Shown piece after piece: positions 52,636-55,858 of a DNA stretch of 55,858 nucleotides. The stretch covers positions 1 to 55,858 of IMG/VR virus record IMGVR_UViG_3300019766_000001; one strand, written 5' to 3'. A program made the translations under genes and the position numbers. The notes below the pieces were generated by a model, which was given only the letters and a program-made list of their open reading frames with translations, did not search any database and had not been told where the DNA came from. The DNA comes from a virus. The first letter of the stretch is position 1. Every line of letters begins with the position of its first letter.

Positions 52636-52955
52636 TAGGGCCAAAACTTCAACCGATACCAGGCTCTGACTTATGGTTAGTGCTGGAAGATTGGGAATGG
52701 CGCGGATTTATTGTGCCGAAAGGTTTCAAGTCGAATCTTGACAGTATTCCGCCAATACCGGGTATACACGCATGGCTTAAAGGGCGTACAAGATGTGCCG
52801 CGCTTTTGCACGATTATCTCTATCATATCAAACATGACAGAGCCGATGCGGATAAGCAGTTCAAGCTCTGCATGATTGACGAAGGGGTTGAGATGCGACA
52901 TGTTAGGCCGATTTATGCCGGTGTTCGGGCTTTTGGATGGACAAGATATTTATGA
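52632..52955 (+). CDS. DUF1353 protein, 107 aa
   Basis: VPKGFKSNLDSIPPIPG and RTRCAALLHDYLYHIKHDRADADKQFKLCM match DUF1353, a phage protein found beside lysins. The conserved H-D-x-L and D-x-x-F positions suggest a catalytic or metal site, but function is unknown. Start coupled to the upstream mini-ORF. Confidence 0.88.
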   Translation: MIGPKLQPIPGSDLWLVLEDWEWRGFIVPKGFKSNLDSIPPIPGIHAWLKGRTRCAALLHDYLYHIKHDRADADKQFKLCMIDEGVEMRHVRPIYAGVRAFGWTRYL

Positions 52956-53347
52956 GTAGTTTTAAATTCAGCAGTACATCATTAGAGCGAATGGCCGGAG
53001 TCGATCCCCGTTTAATAGAGATTGCCAATCTTGCGCTAAAGCTAACAAAGTTTGATTTTGGCATCCCCGAGCACGGCGGAATCCGTACCGCTGGCGAGCA
53101 ATACGAATTATTCAGAGATGGCAAATCTAAATGTGACGGCTACAACAAGCCAAGCAATCACCAGTCAGGTTTAGCTTTGGACGTTTACGCATATGTTAAC
53201 GGTGCCGCAAGCTGGCGAGAGTATCACTTGGCCATGGTTGCCGCCGCAATGCTCCAGGCCGCCGCAATGCTCGGGTATAAGTTGAGCTGGGGCGGACTTT
53301 GGGACTGGCAGGATATGCCGCATTTTGAATTGTTAGAGGATATTTAA
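52952..53347 (+). CDS. M15-type peptidase endolysin, 131 aa
   Basis: Start at 52952 on ATGA overlap. FGIPEHGGIRTAGEQYELFRDGKSKCDGYNKPSNHQSGLALDVYAY (Q-S-G-L-A-L-D metal-binding H-x6-D) and the final WDWQDMPHFEL (H ligand) give the H-D-H zinc set of VanY/L-Ala-D-Glu peptidases. It cuts the peptidoglycan stem peptide for lysis. No obvious holin next to it. Confidence 0.92.
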   Translation: MSSFKFSSTSLERMAGVDPRLIEIANLALKLTKFDFGIPEHGGIRTAGEQYELFRDGKSKCDGYNKPSNHQSGLALDVYAYVNGAASWREYHLAMVAAAMLQAAAMLGYKLSWGGLWDWQDMPHFELLEDI

Positions 53348-53590
53348 ATGAAGTCGTGGATTGTTAAGCTTTTATTGAAAATCGCATTCAAAGCAGCGAC
53401 AGATAAAAACCTTCGTGCCGCCGTTGTTAAAGCGGTGTCGAATCAGGAAGGCGCAGATAAAAACGGTGCGGACAAAATGAAAGGGGCCATTGAGGCGGTT
53501 AGAAAAGAATCCCCCGCAGCTTTTGTTAGGGCAGGTAAAAAGCAGGTCAGAATGATGATCGAGGCAGAGCTGTCTGATTTGCTAGGGTGA
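53348..53590 (+). CDS. Hypothetical lysis-region protein, 80 aa
   Basis: Directly follows the lysin. N-terminal amphipathic/hydrophobic helix MKSWIVKLLLKIAFKAATDK, then a charged helical rest. It could be a pinholin or a lysin accessory, but no clear transmembrane span of 20 residues is present. Last rightward gene. Confidence 0.6.
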   Translation: MKSWIVKLLLKIAFKAATDKNLRAAVVKAVSNQEGADKNGADKMKGAIEAVRKESPAAFVRAGKKQVRMMIEAELSDLLG

Positions 53591-53594
53591 CATA

Positions 53595-53611
53595 AGGGGC
53601 ATTAAGCCCCT
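53595..53611. terminator. Short hairpin between convergent operons
   Basis: AGGGGC-ATTAA-GCCCCT lies at the meeting point of rightward lysis genes and the leftward operon, and includes the stop of the leftward gene. U-tracts are weak. Confidence 0.5.
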
Positions 53612-53898
53612 ATCTCTGAAAACTGCAGCACTGTTAGAGTGCTGTAAGTATCGATAGCTCTGGTAAAATCCTCGGTCTTATCAGTCATGTTTTTATCATC
53701 GGACTGATTAAAAGCCTCACATGTAACTACAGCTTTTATGATCTGATCAGACGTTTCTATAGCGTCCGACCCAACAATAAACCAGAGCCCGTTATACATT
53801 GCAGAGGCAACTGCAAGCCCTTTTGCAATAAGATATTGCTCTGCATAGTGTTTACCTCTGTCACCAATGCACTTTTCTATAACAATTGCATTACTCAT
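53602..53898 (-). CDS. Hypothetical protein, 98 aa
   Basis: ATG at 53898 overlaps the previous stop region. MSNAIVIEKCIGDRGKHYAE then AMYNGLWFIVGSDAIETSDQIIKAV: small alpha/beta protein. Last gene of the leftward operon. No family recognised. Confidence 0.62.
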   Translation of the reverse strand: MSNAIVIEKCIGDRGKHYAEQYLIAKGLAVASAMYNGLWFIVGSDAIETSDQIIKAVVTCEAFNQSDDKNMTDKTEDFTRAIDTYSTLTVLQFSEIGA

Positions 53899-54112
53899 GC
53901 TCTGATTGCTCCATATCCTCAATCTTACGCTTCAGCTTTTCGGCCTCCGCATTAATCTTTATCGCAATCTCTTTCATTGCGTCAGGATCGTGCATAAATA
54001 ACTCCAGCTCTGACCCCGTACTATCTGTTAGCGTTATACAGCTGTACGCCCTGTTTCGAGATTCAGAGACAGAGCTTGACGATATGCTAGCGTCATGCAT
54101 GTGAGCTTTCAT
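53891..54112 (-). CDS. Hypothetical protein, 73 aa
   Basis: Beta N-terminal half (RAYSCITLTDSTGSELELFMHD) and helical C-terminus (IAIKINAEAEKLKRKIEDMEQ). Overlaps both neighbours slightly, implying coupled translation. Function unknown. Confidence 0.6.
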   Translation of the reverse strand: MKAHMHDASISSSSVSESRNRAYSCITLTDSTGSELELFMHDPDAMKEIAIKINAEAEKLKRKIEDMEQSEHE

Positions 54113-54255
54113 AGATTAAGCGCCTTTTTAATCGCCCTATGAGCTGTATCCCCGAGCTTTAAATAGTGAATAGCTGACACTTCCGCATCCGCCAGTTTTT
54201 GATGGTCTTTTATCTTATGCCTGATAACCGATGTTACTGCTGATTGCCTGCGCAT
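54109..54255 (-). CDS. Hypothetical basic protein, 48 aa
   Basis: MRRQSAVTSVIRHKIKDHQK then LADAEVSAIHYLKLGDTAHR. GGAGGGTCGAAC gives a strong SD and the stop overlaps the next start. Helical and basic, possibly nucleic-acid binding. Confidence 0.6.
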   Translation of the reverse strand: MRRQSAVTSVIRHKIKDHQKLADAEVSAIHYLKLGDTAHRAIKKALNL

Positions 54256-54306
54256 GTTCGACCCTCCGTTTTTTCTTATTGTGCGCCTAATTATAATGGT
54301 GCGGTA

Positions 54307-54669
54307 TTAGACCTTGGTAGCTATCTTTATCTGGCCGGTATCGCCCCATATCTTTGTTGTCCTGATATCCCATATACCAGAATCATCGTCATATATGGCG
54401 TCAAGTAGCGCCTTAGTCAGGTTGTCGATATCTGGCGTCTGCTGGTGCGGCTCTCCTTTCATCTCTGCCTTTTTTTTCTTTGACCACGACTTAGGCATAG
54501 GCATAACAAAAGTAACGTGAGATCCGCTTTCAGGGACTATTACGCGCTTTAGCTTAACTTCAGCTTTAAAGGCCCAATAATCAGATGTAGCCTTTCTTTT
54601 ATGCCACTTATCACGCTGGGTCATGCGCGGTTTTCGCATCGGTGTGATGTCGTAAATAACTTCAGGCAT
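54307..54669 (-). CDS. rusA: RusA-like Holliday junction resolvase
   Basis: 120 aa. VTFVMPMPKSWSKKKKAEMKG and HQQTPDIDNLTKALLDAIYDDDS carry the RusA signature with the catalytic aspartates (P-D-I-D-N-L...D-D). It would resolve recombination intermediates before packaging, completing the SSB/ERF/NinB/Ref set. Overlaps the Ref-like gene by 8 bases. Confidence 0.95.
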   Translation of the reverse strand: MPEVIYDITPMRKPRMTQRDKWHKRKATSDYWAFKAEVKLKRVIVPESGSHVTFVMPMPKSWSKKKKAEMKGEPHQQTPDIDNLTKALLDAIYDDDSGIWDIRTTKIWGDTGQIKIATKV

Positions 54670-54958
54670 TCAATATCTCCTTAACCTGTTCAAGTAGTTC
54701 AACCTCAGTGCCAAAACGACGCTCCCAAGTTGATTTGCCCGAGTGAACCGAGTGGCCGTAACCGCCTGTCCGGTGATGAAAATGGCAAAGAGGTATCACG
54801 CTGTAATTGTCAGAGCGCAACCCCATTCCGTGAGCGTTAACGTGATGCAGCTCAGCGGGTGAATGGTCAATGCCTTGGTTCAGGCATGCAATACAGCCAA
54901 TCTCAGCTACAGCGTTCATGTGATCGGATTCAGCTTTGGTTTTGCTTTTCTTTGCCAT
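54662..54958 (-). CDS. Ref-like RecA-dependent nuclease (HNH-type), 98 aa
   Basis: EIGCIACLNQGIDHSPAELHHVNAHGMGLRSDNYSVIPLCHFHHRTGGYGHSVHSGKSTWERRFG matches the P1 Ref/RecA-dependent nuclease family: C-x2-C, H-H, and C-H-F-H-H zinc and catalytic residues. P1 Ref cuts displaced D-loops with RecA. Here it sits with RusA, consistent with recombination. Confidence 0.92.
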   Translation of the reverse strand: MAKKSKTKAESDHMNAVAEIGCIACLNQGIDHSPAELHHVNAHGMGLRSDNYSVIPLCHFHHRTGGYGHSVHSGKSTWERRFGTEVELLEQVKEILNA

Positions 54959-55052
54959 CCGCCTTCTTCTCCTGGTGCTTCTGCATTAACTTTGCGCTTA
55001 GCATTGCAAGCTCATATGCTGGACGGTACTCTTTATTTTGCTTGGTTATCAT
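54930..55052 (-). CDS. Hypothetical helical protein, 40 aa
   Basis: MITKQNKEYRPAYELAMLSA then KLMQKHQEKKADGKEKQNQS. GGGGTGAGA precedes the ATG. Overlaps the start of the Ref-like gene by 29 bases and the previous membrane gene by 20. Small charged helix; tentative. Confidence 0.5.
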   Translation of the reverse strand: MITKQNKEYRPAYELAMLSAKLMQKHQEKKADGKEKQNQS

Positions 55053-55203
55053 TTCTCACCCCGATGACTATAAATCTCATTGCTAGCATTCCAGCGCCAA
55101 AACAAACAGCAGAACAAAAACCCCTGATAACAGGGTCTTCGTTTAGTACGATTGTTATCATTGCCGGAATAAAAACGTAGATCATAAGTATTTCTTTAAT
55201 CAT
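55033..55203 (-). CDS. Small two-span membrane protein, 56 aa
   Basis: MIKEILMIYVFIPAMITIVL, a charged turn (NEDPVIRG), then FCSAVCFGAGMLAMRFIVIG: a membrane hairpin. GAGGTG precedes the ATG. Holin-like in size, but placed in the leftward recombination operon. Confidence 0.6.
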   Translation of the reverse strand: MIKEILMIYVFIPAMITIVLNEDPVIRGFCSAVCFGAGMLAMRFIVIGVRNDNQAK

Positions 55204-55248
55204 AAATAACACCTCAATAACATAGACCTTCGGCTATGTATTTCTCTG

Positions 55249-55845
55249 TTATAACGCACTGCCTGTATAGCGGTGATCCTCAGGCATTGTTATTCGAGCA
55301 AAAACCCTGTGCACATCATCCTTCATCGGTAGTGATTCGTGAATAAAGTGATTGTTCCCGTAATAAACTTGATCTGGCTGTAATTCAAAAGGCTCATCCA
55401 AATCAAAGTGCGTACAGTCTCCGCCTTTCTGAGGTACGCCCTCATATTCACCAATCCAGCCGTTGCAAGCCCTGTAATTTGAGGCTAGTACAATGCCTCC
55501 AGTTTCCTTTGTGAACTGTCGCTCATGTATCGGGTGTCCAGGCTCTCTGCCTTCTTCGCCTACCTTCCAGCCGCCGCCGCCAAAGCTCATCACGTGGGGT
55601 TCATAATTACCATCTATGTGCGCCCCGCCTCTGCGCAGAGTTTCGCCCTTTTTAAGCTTCTTTCCATGCATAGTGAAGTAAGCCTTACCACCTTCATGCT
55701 TTATGCCTTGCATCATGTCTTTTGCAATGCCTAGAAACTTCTCTGGCAAACCTTTAAACGTATTAAGATCAAACTCAATCATAGGGAACTCACCTTCAAT
55801 CATTGGCAGTTCAATTGACCCGGTATTAACAGCTAAACTTTTCAT
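55249..55845 (-). CDS. Fe(II)/2-oxoglutarate-oxygenase-like protein, 198 aa
   Basis: RGGAHIDGNYEP (about residue 75) supplies an H-x-D pair, and NNHFIHESLPMKDDVHRVFARITMP near the C-terminus supplies a distal His and an Arg, the facial triad plus 2-oxoglutarate-binding Arg pattern of the double-stranded beta-helix oxygenases. Length is typical. No signal peptide. In phages such enzymes modify DNA bases or proteins; the substrate is unknown. The gene crosses the circular junction: its first codons also appear at 1-110. Moderately sure of the fold, unsure of activity. Confidence 0.62.
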   Translation of the reverse strand: MKSLAVNTGSIELPMIEGEFPMIEFDLNTFKGLPEKFLGIAKDMMQGIKHEGGKAYFTMHGKKLKKGETLRRGGAHIDGNYEPHVMSFGGGGWKVGEEGREPGHPIHERQFTKETGGIVLASNYRACNGWIGEYEGVPQKGGDCTHFDLDEPFELQPDQVYYGNNHFIHESLPMKDDVHRVFARITMPEDHRYTGSAL

Positions 55846-55858
55846 AATTCAAACTCCA
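55736..55858. repeat. Terminal direct repeat, copy 2
   Basis: Identical to 1-123. See the first copy; one of the two should be removed to obtain the circular genome. Confidence 0.93.

Noticed and set aside
54859-55180. Two rightward open frames over 54859-55086 and 54863-55180
   Set aside because: They are antisense to the Ref-like gene and small coupled genes, with no ribosome sites.
1-55858. CRISPR arrays, insertion sequences, integrase/attachment sites
   Set aside because: No regularly spaced direct repeats, transposase or integrase genes were seen; the end repeat is best explained by circular assembly.

Overview
This window is a complete, circularised tailed-phage genome. The first 123 bases are repeated exactly at the end (1-123 = 55736-55858), so the unique genome is about 55,735 bp and the cut falls inside one gene. 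The long-tail module (tape measure of about 1,710 residues, gp10-like and tail-terminator proteins, G/GT chaperone with a -1 slippery site) indicates a siphovirus-type virion. The Shine-Dalgarno style (AAGGGGTGATnnATG), sigma70-like promoters, a lambda-like O/P/NinB/RusA replication-recombination set and DUF551/DUF1353/KilA-N accessory genes point to a gammaproteobacterial host, perhaps marine. The host is an inference. I found no integrase, CI-like repressor, DNA polymerase or primase.

Layout. (1) A leftward early operon reads from a divergent promoter at 3.4 kb through ribbon-helix-helix, DnaQ-like exonuclease, ERF annealase, HNH and SSB genes. It is followed (across the circular junction) by an Fe(II)/2-oxoglutarate-oxygenase-like gene, a Ref-like nuclease, RusA and small genes down to 53.6 kb. 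(2) A rightward early region, 3.4-19.2 kb, has many small genes, an ArsR-like regulator, a PD-(D/E)XK nuclease, overlapping O-like and P-like replication genes with an iteron cluster inside O, NinB, KilA-N and a coiled-coil protein. (3) TerS, TerL, an HExxH protein and a MuF-type protein occupy 21.6-24.8 kb. An accessory block (24.8-28.5 kb) separates them from portal, scaffold and capsid genes (28.5-33.9 kb). (4) A mostly leftward cargo block, 33.9-39.4 kb, holds a PAPS-reductase-like protein, a KilA-N-like protein, a replication-type winged-helix protein and a beta-class DNA methyltransferase. (5) Connector, tail, fibre and lysis genes run from 39.4 to 53.6 kb.

The most unusual content is RNA. 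Two long gene-free intervals, 10569-11785 and 13802-14308, are full of long-range complementary segments and each begins just after a promoter-like sequence. The first contains a 21-bp perfect long-range stem, a 12-nt perfect complement of the 16S rRNA 3' end with no start codon after it, and a tRNA-like 3' domain with encoded CCA and an aberrant anticodon arm. The second opens with an H-type pseudoknot. They recall GOLLD/ROOL-type large ornate phage RNAs, but I cannot assign them to a family. Three shorter promoter-leader cassettes (19.9, 24.8, 25.3 kb) share a GCGGC-closed three-way-junction design. Other notable points are a LamG-type fibre gene split by an HNH homing endonuclease, a 12-residue N-terminal peptide shared by two virion-type proteins through different codons, and a DUF551 gene broken by one stop codon.
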